From Tomitella cavernea (GTDB lineage: Bacteria > Actinomycetota > Actinomycetes > Mycobacteriales > Mycobacteriaceae), in the NCBI RefSeq assembly GCF_016599145.1, contig NZ_JAENKO010000015.1:1-64000 (forward strand): a stretch of DNA of 64,000 bases. Direction: 5' to 3'. This document shows positions 24,568 through 36,591 of this stretch, piece by piece. Below the pieces are notes generated by a model, which made no database searches, was not told where the DNA came from, and saw only the letters and a program-made list of their open reading frames with translations. Position 1 is the stretch's first letter, and the number at the start of each line of letters is the position of its first letter. Both the position numbers and the translations under genes were made by a program.

Positions 24568-25944
24568 TCATGCGCCGGGTAGGGGGAGGCGGCCGGGGAG
24601 ACGCCGGCCGCCGGCGGTGATGGTCGCGGTTTCCGCGGCGTCCGTGCCGGCGCACCAGCCGACGGGGTCGATCTTTCCCGCGTGCGTGGGGCGCGAATGC
24701 GGGAACAGGCGCTGGGCCGCCTTGTGCACCGCGTCGTCCTGGGCTCGCAGAACGGGAACGAGGACGCCGTCGCGCACGCCTGCGTCGGCGGCCGCGTCCC
24801 GGGTCGCCTGCCGGTGCGACTCCGCCAGCCGCTGCCCGATCCGGGTGGCGAATCCGACGAGGAACGACCGGCGGAATGCGGCGGTGCGCCCCGGCGCGGC
24901 GGTGCCCGGAGACCGGGCCTGCATGGCACGCGTGCACTGCACCAGCAGCGACGTGTAGAGCAGTTCCACCTGCTCCAGCGCGCCCTCGGGGCCGATCACG
25001 GTTGCGATGGCCAGCCGTTTGGACCAGACGGTCCGCACCGTGTTCACCCTGCCGATGATGGAGAGCAGCGTCACCTTTTCGCGCAGGTACGGATTGTTCA
25101 GGTGGATCCGCCGTGCGGAGACGGCGAACCCGTCCGCGTCCGTGGCGCGGTGGAGCAGGGCCGTGTCCACCGCGTGCCGGGTGATCAGTTCCTGGGCCTT
25201 CGCCGTCAGTGCCTCGGCCTCGTGCGGGAAGTCGGTGGATTCCGCTTTGGCGAGCAGGCCCCGGATGCGGGCGGGCACCTTGGGGTCGACCGCGCGCGGG
25301 CCGGCGCCCGCGGCCGGTGCGCCTCCTGCGGGGCCGGCCGACGCGGAGTGCGGACCCCACAGCGACGGCGGCGGGCACAGGTGCGGCCAGTCCGGCAGCG
25401 ATTCCCACAGGAGTACCAGCGCGCCGGCCGAGAAGCGGTCCGCCGCGGACCCGACGCCGGGCAGGGCCGGAGAATCGGAGCCGGCGCCGCCGGCCGGCCG
25501 GTCCCCGGTGCGGCACCCCGGCCGGCCGTGCTCCGTGGCCGCCCCCGCATAGCGGCGTGCCGCGCTGTCCGCGGCGGGCTCGGCGAGCGCCATCGCGTGG
25601 ATCTGGTCTGACCATTCCGTGGGAGCCCCGGCCAGCGGGATGACCCGGTAGGCATGGGCGAGAAGCAACGATGTGATCAGCCCGGCCTTGACGTCGGAGA
25701 AGTGCCGGCCGGTGACGTGCAGGACGTCCTGCGGCTGCCAGCCGCGCTCGTAGACGTCGGTGAGGGCGCCCAGCACGAGCGCGGCCGAGTGCCGCGCGGA
25801 ACCGTCGGCTCCGCAGACCCCCGGGCAGCCCTGACCCTCGCAGCAGTAGCCCTCGTGATAACCCCCCTCGTGCGGGCCCGTGCGGTGCCCGCCGCGATCG
25901 CGGTGCGCCGTGCTGGAAGCGGTCCCGGTAGCGGCTCGGTACAT
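24568..25944 (-). CDS. DUF2786-domain protein
   Basis: The 458-residue product has a Cys-rich N-terminal stretch (GGYHEGYCCEGQGCPGVCG). Near residue 230 it has a DUF2786 segment KVPARIRGLLAKAESTDFP with the following KAQELITRHAVD helix, then a conserved C-terminal region ending with RLFPHSR. DUF2786 proteins are of unknown function and common in actinobacteria and their phages. ATG 25944 has GGGGGAG 8 nt upstream. The 223 bp to metG contain only an AT-rich promoter region. Confidence 0.75.
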   Translation of the reverse strand: MYRAATGTASSTAHRDRGGHRTGPHEGGYHEGYCCEGQGCPGVCGADGSARHSAALVLGALTDVYERGWQPQDVLHVTGRHFSDVKAGLITSLLLAHAYRVIPLAGAPTEWSDQIHAMALAEPAADSAARRYAGAATEHGRPGCRTGDRPAGGAGSDSPALPGVGSAADRFSAGALVLLWESLPDWPHLCPPPSLWGPHSASAGPAGGAPAAGAGPRAVDPKVPARIRGLLAKAESTDFPHEAEALTAKAQELITRHAVDTALLHRATDADGFAVSARRIHLNNPYLREKVTLLSIIGRVNTVRTVWSKRLAIATVIGPEGALEQVELLYTSLLVQCTRAMQARSPGTAAPGRTAAFRRSFLVGFATRIGQRLAESHRQATRDAAADAGVRDGVLVPVLRAQDDAVHKAAQRLFPHSRPTHAGKIDPVGWCAGTDAAETATITAGGRRLPGRLPLPGA

Positions 25945-26155
25945 GATCGTGCTCCCCCTCGTGCTCGATGTGCGCGTGCCTGTGTGCGGCCGATGCGGCG
26001 GATCCCCACGGCGGTCTCCCACTGCCGTCACCCGTGCGGATCCGTACCGGGATCCACACGGGTGACCGGAAACCGTCATCCATACATGTGTTCTATCGAT
26101 CGCACGTTCGCAATCATGCATGAACCCACCGACAAGTTCTGCGCGCAGCACGCAA

Positions 26156-26161
26156 TAAGCT
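26156..26161 (+). promoter_or_regulatory. -10 box TAAGCT for leaderless metG
   Basis: TAAGCT ends 6 nt before ATG 26168 with no ribosome site between. Confidence 0.5.
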
Positions 26162-26167
26162 GTGCGC

Positions 26168-28012
26168 ATGTCTTCCTCTGTGCTCACCGCCGTCGCGTGG
26201 CCATACGCCAACGGGCCGCGCCACATCGGCCACGTGTCCGGCTTCGGGGTGCCCTCCGACGTCTTCTCGCGCTATCAGCGGATGATCGGAAGCCGCGTTC
26301 TGATGGTCTCGGGCACGGACGAGCACGGCACGCCGATCCTGGTGCAGGCGGACGCGGAGGGCATCGCGCCGATGGACCTGGCGGACCGCTACAACCGAGT
26401 CATCGTGGACGACCTGCAGGGCCTCGGCCTGAGCTACGATCTGTTCACCCGCACCACGACGCGCAACCACTACGCGGTGGTGCAGGAGCTGTTCCGCACG
26501 CTGCACAAGAACGGCTACCTGGTGCCGAAGACCACCACCGGCGCGATCAGCCCGTCCACCGGCCGCACGCTTCCGGACAGGTTCGTCGAGGGCACGTGCC
26601 CCATCTGCGGGTACGACGGCGCCCGCGGCGACCAGTGCGACAACTGCGGAAACCAGCTCGACCCCGCAGACCTGATCAACCCGCGCAGCAAGATCAACGG
26701 GGAGACACCGAAGTTCGTCGAGTCGGAGCACTGGTTCCTCGATCTGCCCGCGCTGGCGGACTCGTTGGGCGACTGGCTCAAGGGCCGCACCGGATGGCGG
26801 CCGAACGTGCTGCGCTTCAGCCTCAACCTCATCGACGACATGCGCCCGCGCGCGATGAGCCGCGACATCGACTGGGGCATCCCCATCCCGCTCGAGGGGT
26901 GGCAGGACCGGCGGGACAAGAAGCTCTACGTCTGGTTCGACGCTGTCATCGGATACCTGTCCGCGTCGATGGAATGGGCTGCGCGCACCGGGGATCCCGA
27001 GGCGTGGCGCGAGTGGTGGACGGACCCGAACGCCGTCAGCAATTACTTCATGGGCAAGGACAACATCACCTTCCACTCGCAGATCTGGCCGTCGGAGCTG
27101 CTGGGCTACCGGGGCGAGGGCGCGAACGGCGGCGAGCCCGGACCGCTCGGCGCGCTGAACCTTCCCACCGAGGTGGTGTCCTCGGAGTTCCTCACGATGA
27201 GCGGATCGAAGTTCTCGACCTCTCGCGGCACGGTCATCTACGTGCGGGACTTCTTGCGCGAGTTCGGCCCCGACGCGTTGCGCTACTTCATCTCCGTGGC
27301 CGGCCCGGAGACGCAGGACACGGACTTCACCTGGGAGGAGTTCGTCCGCCGGACCAACTTCGAATTGGCCAACGAATGGGGCAACCTGGTCAACCGCTCG
27401 GTGTCCATGGCGTTCAAGAACTTCGGCGCCATTCCGCGTCCCGGCACGGTGACCGACGCCGACGCGGAGCTGCTGCGGACCGCGCACGCGGCGTTCGACA
27501 CCGTCGGCGCGGACCTGGCGCGCAGCAGGTTCCGCTCGGCGGCGTCCGAGGCGATGCGCGTGGTGTCGGCCGCCAACAAGTACATCTCCGACACCGAGCC
27601 GTGGAAGTTGGCCAAGGACCCGGCACAGGCCGACAGGCTCGCCACCGTGCTGCACACCTCGCTGCAGGTTGTCTCGGACGCCAACGCGCTGCTCACGCCG
27701 TTCCTGCCGCACTCGGCGCAGTCCGTGCACGAGCTGCTCGGCGGCAGCGGGGTGTGGGCGGCGCAGCCGGAGGTCCGGGAGGTCGACGATCTGGTCTCGC
27801 CGTCGCTGCCGGAGGGGCCGGTGGGCGCCGGTCTGCCCGCAGAGGGGCGCAGCTACCCCGTGCTCATGGGCGATTACGCCGCCGAGCAGGCGGCGTGGCG
27901 GCGTACCGAGGTGCAGCCGGGTACGCCGTTGTCCAAGCCCGCCCCGCTGTTCCGCAAGCTGGCCCCGGAACTGGGGGAGACCGGTCCGGAGTGGGCCCCG
28001 GTGGACAAGTGA
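26168..28012 (+). CDS. metG: Methionyl-tRNA synthetase
   Basis: The 614-residue class I synthetase charges tRNA-Met. It has the HIGH element in [10 protein letters not shown] (residues about 14-23), zinc knuckles CPICG and CDNCG near residues 145-165, and the KMSKS-equivalent loop [11 protein letters not shown] near residue 345. An anticodon-binding helical domain follows. The C-terminus is longer than the compact M. tuberculosis enzyme. Leaderless start at 26168. The stop overlaps the GTG of tatD (GTGA), so both are expressed together as in Rv1007c-Rv1008. Confidence 0.96.
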   Translation: MSSSVLTAVAWPYANGPRHIGHVSGFGVPSDVFSRYQRMIGSRVLMVSGTDEHGTPILVQADAEGIAPMDLADRYNRVIVDDLQGLGLSYDLFTRTTTRNHYAVVQELFRTLHKNGYLVPKTTTGAISPSTGRTLPDRFVEGTCPICGYDGARGDQCDNCGNQLDPADLINPRSKINGETPKFVESEHWFLDLPALADSLGDWLKGRTGWRPNVLRFSLNLIDDMRPRAMSRDIDWGIPIPLEGWQDRRDKKLYVWFDAVIGYLSASMEWAARTGDPEAWREWWTDPNAVSNYFMGKDNITFHSQIWPSELLGYRGEGANGGEPGPLGALNLPTEVVSSEFLTMSGSKFSTSRGTVIYVRDFLREFGPDALRYFISVAGPETQDTDFTWEEFVRRTNFELANEWGNLVNRSVSMAFKNFGAIPRPGTVTDADAELLRTAHAAFDTVGADLARSRFRSAASEAMRVVSAANKYISDTEPWKLAKDPAQADRLATVLHTSLQVVSDANALLTPFLPHSAQSVHELLGGSGVWAAQPEVREVDDLVSPSLPEGPVGAGLPAEGRSYPVLMGDYAAEQAAWRRTEVQPGTPLSKPAPLFRKLAPELGETGPEWAPVDK

Positions 28013-28857
28013 AGCGCGAGCGCCCGGCGCCGCCGGTTCCGGAGCCGGCGGGCGACCTGATCGACGCGCATACGCACCTGGACGCGTGCGGCGTGCACGA
28101 CGACGCCTCGCTCGCCGCCGTGCTCGACCGCGCCGGGCGCGCCGGGGTGGGGCGTGTCGTGACCATCGCCGACGATCTTGAGGCGGCCCGTTTCGCCGTG
28201 CGGGCGGCGCACTGGGACGAGCGCGTCCACGCCGCGGTGGCGCTGCACCCCACCCGGGCGAACGCGCTGGACGACGCGGCGCGGGCGGAGCTGGAAGCGT
28301 TGGCTGCGGACGACCGGGTGGTGGCCGTCGGCGAGACCGGGCTGGACTGGTACTGGCCCGGGAAGATGGACGGCTGCGCCGAGCGCGGCGACCAGCTCGA
28401 GGCCTTCGCCTGGCACATCGACCTCGCCAAGCGCACCGGTCTGCCGCTGATGATCCACAACCGCGAGGCCGACGACGAGGTGCTGGCCGTGCTGGCATCC
28501 GAGGGAGCGCCGGACACGGTGATCTTCCACTGCTTCTCCTCCGGCCCGGAGACGGCCCGCAGGTGCGTGGACGCCGGTTACGTGCTGAGCTTCTCGGGGA
28601 CGGTGAGTTTCCGCAACGCCAAGGAGTTGCACGCGGCGGCGGCGATCCCGCCGGACGACGGATTCCTGCTCGAGACCGACGCACCGTTCCTCACTCCACA
28701 CCCGTACCGCGGGGCGCCCAACGAGCCGTACTGCCTGCCGTACACGGCCCGTGCACTGGCGCATCTGCGGGGGGTGAGCGCGGAGGAGATCGCCGCGTGC
28801 ACGACGGCCAACGCCGAGCGCGTGTACGGCAGCCGCGGCCGCGACCTGCACCTGTAG
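28009..28857 (+). CDS. tatD: TatD-family metal-dependent DNase
   Basis: The 282-residue TIM-barrel hydrolase shows the TatD metal ligands: DAHTHLD near residue 17, [27 protein letters not shown] and the ETDAPFLTP end motif. TatD enzymes are 3'-5' exonucleases/deoxyribonucleases acting in repair and DNA degradation. GTG 28009 overlaps the metG stop by 4 bp, so translation is coupled. It is followed by a 312-bp gap before rpfB. Confidence 0.92.
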   Translation: MKRERPAPPVPEPAGDLIDAHTHLDACGVHDDASLAAVLDRAGRAGVGRVVTIADDLEAARFAVRAAHWDERVHAAVALHPTRANALDDAARAELEALAADDRVVAVGETGLDWYWPGKMDGCAERGDQLEAFAWHIDLAKRTGLPLMIHNREADDEVLAVLASEGAPDTVIFHCFSSGPETARRCVDAGYVLSFSGTVSFRNAKELHAAAAIPPDDGFLLETDAPFLTPHPYRGAPNEPYCLPYTARALAHLRGVSAEEIAACTTANAERVYGSRGRDLHL

Positions 28858-30288
<1,431 letters not shown>

Positions 30289-30297
30289 ATTCTGAGG

Positions 30298-31224
30298 ATG
30301 CCCGACACTTCTGACGAGGGCGGCGCGGCCACCGGCCGCGCCGCCCTTCTCGGCCCCGCCGAGGTCCGTGCGCTCGCCGAGCGGCTGGGGGTCCGGCCGA
30401 CGAAGACGCTCGGCCAGAACTTCGTCCACGACGCCAACACCGTGCGGCGGATCGTCGAGAAGGCCGACGTGCGGGCGGACGACACGGTCCTCGAGGTGGG
30501 GCCCGGGCTCGGGTCGCTCACGCTGGCGCTGCTCGACGCGGCCGCGGCGGTGGTGGCCGTCGAGATCGATCCGGTGCTGGCGCGGCAGCTGCCGGCCACT
30601 GCGGCCGAGAGGGCGCCGCACGCGGCCGGCCGCCTCACCGTCGTGGAGGCCGACGCGCTGCGGGTACGCCGCGGCGCTCTGCCCGCCGCGCCGACGGTGC
30701 TCGTCGCGAACCTGCCCTACAACGTCGCGGTACCGGTGCTGCTGCATCTGCTCGCGGAGGTCCCTTCGCTGCGCGGTGCGCTCGTGATGGTGCAGGAGGA
30801 GGTCGCCGACCGGCTCGCCGCCGGGCCGGGCAGTCGCACGTACGGGGTGCCCAGCGTGAAGGCGGGGTTCTTCGGGACCGTGCGGCGTGCCGGGTCGGTG
30901 GGCCGGGCGGTGTTCTGGCCCGTCCCCAAGGTGGAGTCCGGTCTGGTGCGCATCGACCGGTACGCCGCCGCCCCGTGGCCTGCCGACGAGGCGCACCGGC
31001 GCGCGGTCTTCGAGGTGGTCGACGCGGCGTTCGCGCAGCGCCGCAAGACCCTGCGCGCCGCGCTGGCCGGCTGGGCGGGCGGTGCCGCCGAGGCCGAGCG
31101 GCGGCTGCGGACGGCGGGGATCGACCCGTCCGCACGGGGCGAGCGGATCGACACGGCCGGATTCGTGCGCCTCGCCGCGGCCGGGGCGCTGCGCGCGCCG
31201 GAGCCCGGCGGGGCACTCGACTAG
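30298..31224 (+). CDS. ksgA: 16S rRNA (adenine1518/1519-N6)-dimethyltransferase
   Basis: KsgA (RsmA) dimethylates A1518 and A1519 of 16S rRNA. The 308-residue product has [14 protein letters not shown] near residue 37, the SAM loop [18 protein letters not shown], and the catalytic NLPYNVAVP motif, then the helical C-terminal domain with [12 protein letters not shown]. It sits between rpfB and ispE as in Rv1009-Rv1011. Confidence 0.96.
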   Translation: MPDTSDEGGAATGRAALLGPAEVRALAERLGVRPTKTLGQNFVHDANTVRRIVEKADVRADDTVLEVGPGLGSLTLALLDAAAAVVAVEIDPVLARQLPATAAERAPHAAGRLTVVEADALRVRRGALPAAPTVLVANLPYNVAVPVLLHLLAEVPSLRGALVMVQEEVADRLAAGPGSRTYGVPSVKAGFFGTVRRAGSVGRAVFWPVPKVESGLVRIDRYAAAPWPADEAHRRAVFEVVDAAFAQRRKTLRAALAGWAGGAAEAERRLRTAGIDPSARGERIDTAGFVRLAAAGALRAPEPGGALD

Positions 31225-31227
31225 GCT
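31222..31227 (+). promoter_or_regulatory. -10 box TAGGCT for leaderless ispE
   Basis: TAGGCT overlaps the ksgA stop and ends 7 nt before GTG 31235. The absence of a ribosome site suggests a leaderless GTG-start message. Confidence 0.5.
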
Positions 31228-31234
31228 GTGGGCC

Positions 31235-32233
31235 GTGCTGAGAGTCGTTCACGAACCCGTGGTGGTGCAGGTGCCGGCCAAGGTCAACCTGCATCTGGGA
31301 GTGGGGGACCTGCGTCCCGACGGCTATCACGAGCTGACCACTGTCTTCCAGGCGCTGTCGCTGCATGACACCGTCAGCGTCGTCCCGGCGCACGGACTCG
31401 AGGTGCATGTGCGGGGCGAGGGTGCCCGGTTCGTCCCCACCGACCGCCGCAACCTGGTGTGGCGTGCCGCGGAGGCGATCGCAGCGCACGCCGGCCGCGA
31501 GCCGAAGGCCCGGATCACGGTGGACAAGGGGATCCCCGTGGCAGGCGGGATGGCCGGCGGCAGCGCGGACGCCGCGGGCACGCTGGTGGCGCTCGACGCG
31601 ATGTGGGGGCTGGATCTGCCGCGCGACGAGCTGCGCGGGATCGCGGCCGGGCTGGGCAGCGACGTCCCCTTCATCCTGTTCGGCGGCACGGCGCTCGGCA
31701 CAGGTCGCGGGGAGGACCTGACGACGGTGCTCACGCGCAACGACTGCCACTGGGTCCTGGCTTTCGCCAAGGGCGGGCTGCGCACTCCCGACGTCTTCGC
31801 CGAGCTCGACCGTCTGCGTGCCAAAGGCGTTCCGGACGGTTCCGCGCACGATGCATCCGGCGGGCGTCGGCCCGGGCCGCGACGGCTCGGCTCCGCCGAC
31901 GACCTCCTGCAGGCTCTGGCCGCGGGGGACGTGTACAGGCTCGGCCCCGTCCTGGGCAACGATCTGCAGGCGGCGGCGCTGTCGCTGCGGCCGGACCTGC
32001 GGCGCACGCTCGCGGCCGGGGAGCGGGCCGGGGCGCTGCGCGGCATCGTCTCCGGTTCGGGCCCCACGTGCGCTTTCCTGTGCACGGACGAGGACGCCGC
32101 CCTGGCGGTGAGCCTGGAGCTCGCCGGCGAGGGCGTGTGCCGCACGGTGCGCGTCGCATCCGGACCGATGGCGGGCGCGCGCGTGCTCAGCGACGACCAC
32201 AACGACTATGACGACCCCGAGGATCTTGCCTGA
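31235..32233 (+). CDS. ispE: 4-diphosphocytidyl-2-C-methyl-D-erythritol kinase
   Basis: IspE phosphorylates CDP-methylerythritol in the non-mevalonate isoprenoid pathway. The 332-residue GHMP kinase shows [21 protein letters not shown] near the start, the ATP loop [24 protein letters not shown] and [13 protein letters not shown] 31235 is taken as start because the TAGGCT box lies one promoter spacing upstream and the family begins about a dozen residues before PAKVN. Its stop overlaps the ABC-F start (TGATG). Confidence 0.95.
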   Translation: MLRVVHEPVVVQVPAKVNLHLGVGDLRPDGYHELTTVFQALSLHDTVSVVPAHGLEVHVRGEGARFVPTDRRNLVWRAAEAIAAHAGREPKARITVDKGIPVAGGMAGGSADAAGTLVALDAMWGLDLPRDELRGIAAGLGSDVPFILFGGTALGTGRGEDLTTVLTRNDCHWVLAFAKGGLRTPDVFAELDRLRAKGVPDGSAHDASGGRRPGPRRLGSADDLLQALAAGDVYRLGPVLGNDLQAAALSLRPDLRRTLAAGERAGALRGIVSGSGPTCAFLCTDEDAALAVSLELAGEGVCRTVRVASGPMAGARVLSDDHNDYDDPEDLA

Positions 32234-34131
32234 TGGCCCACCGAGTCCTGGTCAATCTCGAATCCGTATCGAAAAGCTTCGGCATCAAGGCCCTGCTCGA
32301 CGACGTGTCGGCCGGGGTGCACGAGGGTGACCGCATCGGCGTCGTCGGGCTCAACGGAGGCGGCAAGACGACGCTGCTCGAGGTGCTGACCGGGCTGGAG
32401 CCGCCGGACGCGGGCCGCGTCAGCTCCGCGGGCGACCTGCGCCTCGCGGTGGTGACTCAGCGCGGCGAACTTCCGCCCGGGGCGACGGTGGGCGAGGTGG
32501 TGTTCGGCCCGCTGGGCTTGGCGGAACACGAGTGGGCGTCGGACCGCCGCATCCGGGGGATCCTGCACGGCATCGGATTCGGCGCGGAACTGGGCGGCGC
32601 CACCGCGAGCGGTGCCGATCCGGAGGGCAGGCGCCTGCACACGCCGGTCGACGAACTCTCCGGCGGCGAGCGGCGCCGGGTGGCGCTGGCCGCGGCGCTG
32701 GTCCAGGATCTCGACCTGCTCGTCCTCGACGAGCCGACCAACCACCTGGACGTGGAAGGCGTGCGCTGGCTGGCCGGGCACCTCCTGTCGCGGCGGAGCG
32801 CCTTGGTGGTGGTCACCCACGACCGTTGGTTCCTCGACACCGTCGCCACGCGCACCTGGGAGGTTGTCGGCGGAAAGGTGGAGGGCTACGAGGGCGGGTA
32901 CAACGACTGGGTCTTCGCGCGCGCTGAGCGGGCACGGCAGGCCGACGCGTCCGAGGAGCGCCGGCGCAACCTGGCACGCAAGGAACTCGCCTGGCTGCGC
33001 CGCGGCGCACCGGCCCGTACGTCGAAGCCGCGCTACCGGGTGGAGGCGGCCGAGGCGCTCATCGCCGACGTGCCGCCGCCGCGCGACTCCATCGCGCTGA
33101 GCTCGTTCGCGCGTCGGCGCCTCGGCAAGGTGGTGATCGAGCTCGAGGACGTCGAGCTGCGCGCCCCGGCGGCGGGCGAGGGGGAGCAGGGCCGCGTGCT
33201 GGCGCAGGACCTCACCTGGAGGCTGGCGCCCGGCGAGCGCGTGGGCCTGGTCGGGGTCAACGGGTCTGGCAAGACGACGCTGCTGCGGACCCTCGGCGGC
33301 GAATGGCCCCCGGCGTCGGGCACGAGGATCCAGGGCAAGACGGTGCGGATCGGCTGGCTGCGCCAGGAACTCGACGACCTGCCCACCGACATGCGCCTGC
33401 TCGAGGCCGTCGAGGACGTGGCACGCGTCGTCCAGCTGGGCGACCGAGAGATGTCGGCCTCCCAACTGGCCGAACGGCTCGGCTTCAGCCCGGCACGGCA
33501 GCGCACTCCGGTGGGCGACCTGTCCGGCGGCGAGCGGCGCCGACTCCAGCTCACCCGCGTGCTCATGGGCGAGCCGAACGTGCTGCTGCTCGACGAACCG
33601 ACCAACGACCTCGACATCGACACGCTGCAGCAGCTGGAGGACCTGCTCGACGGTTGGGCCGGAACGATGGTCGTGATCAGTCACGACCGCTACCTCATCG
33701 AGCGGATCTGCGATTCGGTCTGGGCGCTTTTCGGCGACGGCCGGCTCACCCACCTGCCGCGGGGCATCGCACAGTACCTGGAGCGGCGCGAGGAGCTCGC
33801 CGCGCAGACGGGGGCCACGGCAGGACAGGCGGGTACGGCGCTAGACGGGGCGGCGCAGAAGAACTCTGCGGGCGGCGTCGGCGCGGGCGCCCGAACCGCG
33901 GACGCGGGACCGTCCGCGGCCGAGCACCGCTCGATGACCAAGGAGCTCGGCAGGCTCGAACGCTCCGTGGCCAAGCTGGACACACGGATCGCCGGCCTGC
34001 ACGCACAGCTGGCCGAGGCCGCCACGGACCCCGACCGCCTCATCGCGCTCAACGCGGACCTGGCGCAGGCGGTCGGGGAGAAGGATGCGGCGGAGGAGCG
34101 GTGGATGGAGATCGCCGCCGAGATCGGGTGA
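32233..34131 (+). CDS. ABC-F family ATPase
   Basis: The 632-residue soluble protein contains two ABC cassettes (Walker A GLNGGGKTT near residue 40 and GVNGSGKTT near residue 340; two LSGGE signatures) joined by a linker. A C-terminal coiled-coil region (ELGRLERSVAKLDTRIAGL) follows, and there are no membrane spans. This is the ABC-F layout of translation factors that act on the ribosomal E site (Uup/EttA-like). Some members give antibiotic protection; nothing here shows which role applies. It is translationally coupled to ispE. Confidence 0.9.
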   Translation: MAHRVLVNLESVSKSFGIKALLDDVSAGVHEGDRIGVVGLNGGGKTTLLEVLTGLEPPDAGRVSSAGDLRLAVVTQRGELPPGATVGEVVFGPLGLAEHEWASDRRIRGILHGIGFGAELGGATASGADPEGRRLHTPVDELSGGERRRVALAAALVQDLDLLVLDEPTNHLDVEGVRWLAGHLLSRRSALVVVTHDRWFLDTVATRTWEVVGGKVEGYEGGYNDWVFARAERARQADASEERRRNLARKELAWLRRGAPARTSKPRYRVEAAEALIADVPPPRDSIALSSFARRRLGKVVIELEDVELRAPAAGEGEQGRVLAQDLTWRLAPGERVGLVGVNGSGKTTLLRTLGGEWPPASGTRIQGKTVRIGWLRQELDDLPTDMRLLEAVEDVARVVQLGDREMSASQLAERLGFSPARQRTPVGDLSGGERRRLQLTRVLMGEPNVLLLDEPTNDLDIDTLQQLEDLLDGWAGTMVVISHDRYLIERICDSVWALFGDGRLTHLPRGIAQYLERREELAAQTGATAGQAGTALDGAAQKNSAGGVGAGARTADAGPSAAEHRSMTKELGRLERSVAKLDTRIAGLHAQLAEAATDPDRLIALNADLAQAVGEKDAAEERWMEIAAEIG

Positions 34132-34253
34132 GCGGCCGTGCCCGGCGAGCACAGAGGGGGGCTGAGACGTGCATCACTCAGGCCGGTACCTTGTGCGCCG
34201 CTCACAACCCGCGGGCATAGGGTGCGGGATACGACTTTCTGAGGGGAGCTGCG

Positions 34254-35273
34254 TTGAGTTCATATGTGGAGAGCACCATCGACGGCACGGTCGGACAGAT
34301 CGTCCTCAATCGGCCGTCCGCCCTGAACGCCCTGGACACCCCCATGATCCGCGAACTTTACGCGGTGCTGGTGGGGTGGAAGGACGACGACGCGGTGCAG
34401 ACCGTGCTCGTGCGCAGTGCCTCGGACAAGGCGTTCTGTGCGGGCGGCGACATCCGCTCGGTGCGCGAGTCCGTTCTGGCCGATAAGAACGGCGAGGTCT
34501 ACGGATTCTTCTCGGAGGAGTACCGGCTCAACCAGCTCATCGCCGACTACCCCAAGCCGTATGTGTCGCTGATCGACGGCGTCAACATGGGCGGCGGGCT
34601 CGGCATCTCCGTGCACGGAGCGGTCCGGGTGGTCACCGAGCGCGCGATGTTCGCGATGCCGGAGACCGCCATCGGGTTCATCCCGGACGTGGGCGCCAGC
34701 TGGTTCCTGCCCCGCATCCCCGGGGCCGCCGGACTGTACGCGGGCCTGACCGGCGCCCGCCTGAACGCCGGAGACGCCCTGGAGCTCGGCCTCGCGACGC
34801 ATTTCGTGCCCTCCGCGGGGCTCGACGCCTTCGCGAAGTCCGTCGTCGCCGACGGGTTGGAGGCGGCGCTGGGGACGCTCGACGCCGCGCAGGCCCCGGA
34901 GTCCGCCATCGCAGCGGTACGCCCGGCCATCGACGAGGCCTTCGCCGGATACGACCTGGCCGTCATTTCCCAGCGGGTGGCCCAGGGCGATGAGCCGTGG
35001 CGGGTCGCGGCGCGCAAGGCGCTCGCTTCGGCGTCACCGTGGTCGATGTCGGTGAGCACCGAGCTGCTGCGCCGCGGCGGCAAGTCCGCGACGCTGGAGG
35101 AGTGCCTGGGCCGTGAGCTGCGCGCCGCGGTGAAGATGACCGCCTGCCCGGACTTCGCCGAGGGAGTGCGCGCGGTGCTGGTGGACAAGGACCGGAACCC
35201 GGCCTGGACCCCGGCGGCGATCGCCGAGGTGTCGGTGGACGCGGTCAACGAGGTCTTCGACTCGCCGATCTGA
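34254..35273 (+). CDS. Enoyl-CoA hydratase/isomerase family, 3-hydroxyisobutyryl-CoA hydrolase-like
   Basis: The 339-residue crotonase-fold protein has FCAGGDIRSV, the oxyanion segment GVNMGGGLGISVHG and MPETAIGFIPDVGASWFLPRIPG. The Glu/Asp pair and the longer C-terminus (TLEECLGRELRAAVKM, then DFAEGVRAVLVDKDRNPAW) are typical of 3-hydroxyisobutyryl-CoA hydrolases in valine breakdown rather than simple hydratases. The TTG at 34254 is chosen because GAGGGGAG lies 5 nt upstream. It resembles mycobacterial EchA9; the neighbours do not indicate a pathway. Confidence 0.82.
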   Translation: MSSYVESTIDGTVGQIVLNRPSALNALDTPMIRELYAVLVGWKDDDAVQTVLVRSASDKAFCAGGDIRSVRESVLADKNGEVYGFFSEEYRLNQLIADYPKPYVSLIDGVNMGGGLGISVHGAVRVVTERAMFAMPETAIGFIPDVGASWFLPRIPGAAGLYAGLTGARLNAGDALELGLATHFVPSAGLDAFAKSVVADGLEAALGTLDAAQAPESAIAAVRPAIDEAFAGYDLAVISQRVAQGDEPWRVAARKALASASPWSMSVSTELLRRGGKSATLEECLGRELRAAVKMTACPDFAEGVRAVLVDKDRNPAWTPAAIAEVSVDAVNEVFDSPI

Positions 35274-35311
35274 CAGGTTCCTCTCCGGCTGGTCGTGCCG
35301 ATCGTGCCGGC

Positions 35312-35533
35312 TCACGTGCAGGGGGCGGCCTCGTCGCCGCACCCGCACGGGGGCGCGATCTCCCCGCATTCGACGACCAGCGTGTGTCGCACTCGATCGA
35401 GTGCGGTGCAGCCCGCATCGGTGCACTCCATGACCAAGTCATGGTGCACGATCAGCGTGCCGTGGCAATGATCCAGTTCAGCGGCGCACAGAGGGCACAT
35501 TGTCGATACCGCCGCCCCGTCGTCGCGGGCCAT
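35312..35533 (-). CDS. Small cysteine-rich conserved protein
   Basis: The 73-residue protein carries CPLCAAELDHCHGT near the start, then ECTDAGC, and ends CGEIAPPCGCGDEAAPCT, giving at least four cysteine clusters that could bind zinc. Proteins of this pattern (MCPxCxAELDHCHGTLIVH) are recognisable in actinobacteria but have no assigned function. AAGGGAG lies about 9 nt upstream of the ATG. It lies 4 bp downstream of ku on the same strand, so it is likely co-transcribed with ku. Confidence 0.7.
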   Translation of the reverse strand: MARDDGAAVSTMCPLCAAELDHCHGTLIVHHDLVMECTDAGCTALDRVRHTLVVECGEIAPPCGCGDEAAPCT

Positions 35534-35537
35534 GCGA

Positions 35538-36503
35538 TCACGCTCCCTTCTTGGTTCGCGGCTTGCTGTTCGCGGTCTTCTTCGCCGCTGCTTTGCGGCC
35601 GCTGGAGGTGGTGGCGCTCTTCTTCGCAGCGGGCGGCTTCTTGCGGGTGTCCGACTTCTTCGTGTTTTTCGTGTTCTTCGTGCCGGACGTCGAGCGCGAT
35701 CCGGAGTCGTCGTCCACGCTGGCGCTGAGGGCGCGAAGCAGGTCGGACACGTCCTCGTCCTCGCCGCTGCCCTTGCCGGACCGGCTCCGGCGGCGGGTGC
35801 CGCCGGACGCTTGTGTCCGGCCGCCGACCAGTTTCCCCTCGACGAGTTCGGCGACCGCGTCGCGGTACCGGTCGTGATACTCGGTCGGATCGAAGACATC
35901 GTCGGCCATGTGGTCGACCAGCGTCATGGCCATCGACATCTCCTCACTGCGTACCTGCGGATGCTCTTCCTGAAGGAAGGGGAAGGCCGGTGTGCGGACC
36001 TCGTCCGCCCAGTGCATCGTGCTGAGCATGATCACGTCGGACGCCGCCCGCAGCACGGCCATCGCCTCACGGTTGCGCAGGGTGATCCTCACGATCGCGA
36101 CACGGTCGGACTTGTGGAGCACGTCGCGCAGCAGCAAGTAGGGCCGGACGGCGGACTTCCGCGGCTCGAGATAGTAGGTCTTGTCGTAGTAGACGGGGTC
36201 GATGGACTCGAGCGGGACGAACTCGACCACTTGCGCCGAGCGTGAGGACTGCGGTTCGGCCGCCGCGAGCTCGTCGGGTGTGATCACGACGAGCTCGCCG
36301 CCCTCTGTCTGATACCCCTTGGCGATCTCCGAATACGGAACCTCCTCGCCGTCCTCGGAGCACACGCGCTGATACCGGATCTGCCCGCCGTCCTGTGCGT
36401 GCACCTGCCGGAATCTGACGCTGTTGTTCTCCGTGGCCGCATACAGCCGGACAGGGATGCTGACCAGACCGAATTCGACCTGCCCGTTCCAGATCGACCT
36501 CAT
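35538..36503 (-). CDS. ku: DNA end-binding protein Ku
   Basis: The 321-residue protein is a bacterial Ku homodimer subunit: MRSIWNGQVEFGLVSIPVRLYAAT at the N-terminus, the QIRYQRVCSEDGEEVPYSEIAKGY bridge and the conserved EVRTPAFPFLQEE. A long Lys-rich C-terminal tail (KNTKNTKKSDTRKK and onward) of the kind that helps DNA binding and LigD recruitment follows. With ligD just upstream on the same strand it forms a complete two-component non-homologous end-joining system. Confidence 0.95.
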   Translation of the reverse strand: MRSIWNGQVEFGLVSIPVRLYAATENNSVRFRQVHAQDGGQIRYQRVCSEDGEEVPYSEIAKGYQTEGGELVVITPDELAAAEPQSSRSAQVVEFVPLESIDPVYYDKTYYLEPRKSAVRPYLLLRDVLHKSDRVAIVRITLRNREAMAVLRAASDVIMLSTMHWADEVRTPAFPFLQEEHPQVRSEEMSMAMTLVDHMADDVFDPTEYHDRYRDAVAELVEGKLVGGRTQASGGTRRRSRSGKGSGEDEDVSDLLRALSASVDDDSGSRSTSGTKNTKNTKKSDTRKKPPAAKKSATTSSGRKAAAKKTANSKPRTKKGA

Positions 36504-36591
36504 GGGAACCACCTCCCGTCGCGACGCCGCACACTGAGGCGCCGGGCATCGACTCCGAAAGTACTTACTCGGGTGCGCATGCGCGTGACCA

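Noticed and set aside
34254-35273. Plain enoyl-CoA hydratase
   Set aside because: The long C-terminal region and PETAIGFIPDVG motif favour the 3-hydroxyisobutyryl-CoA hydrolase branch, although the family call remains broad.
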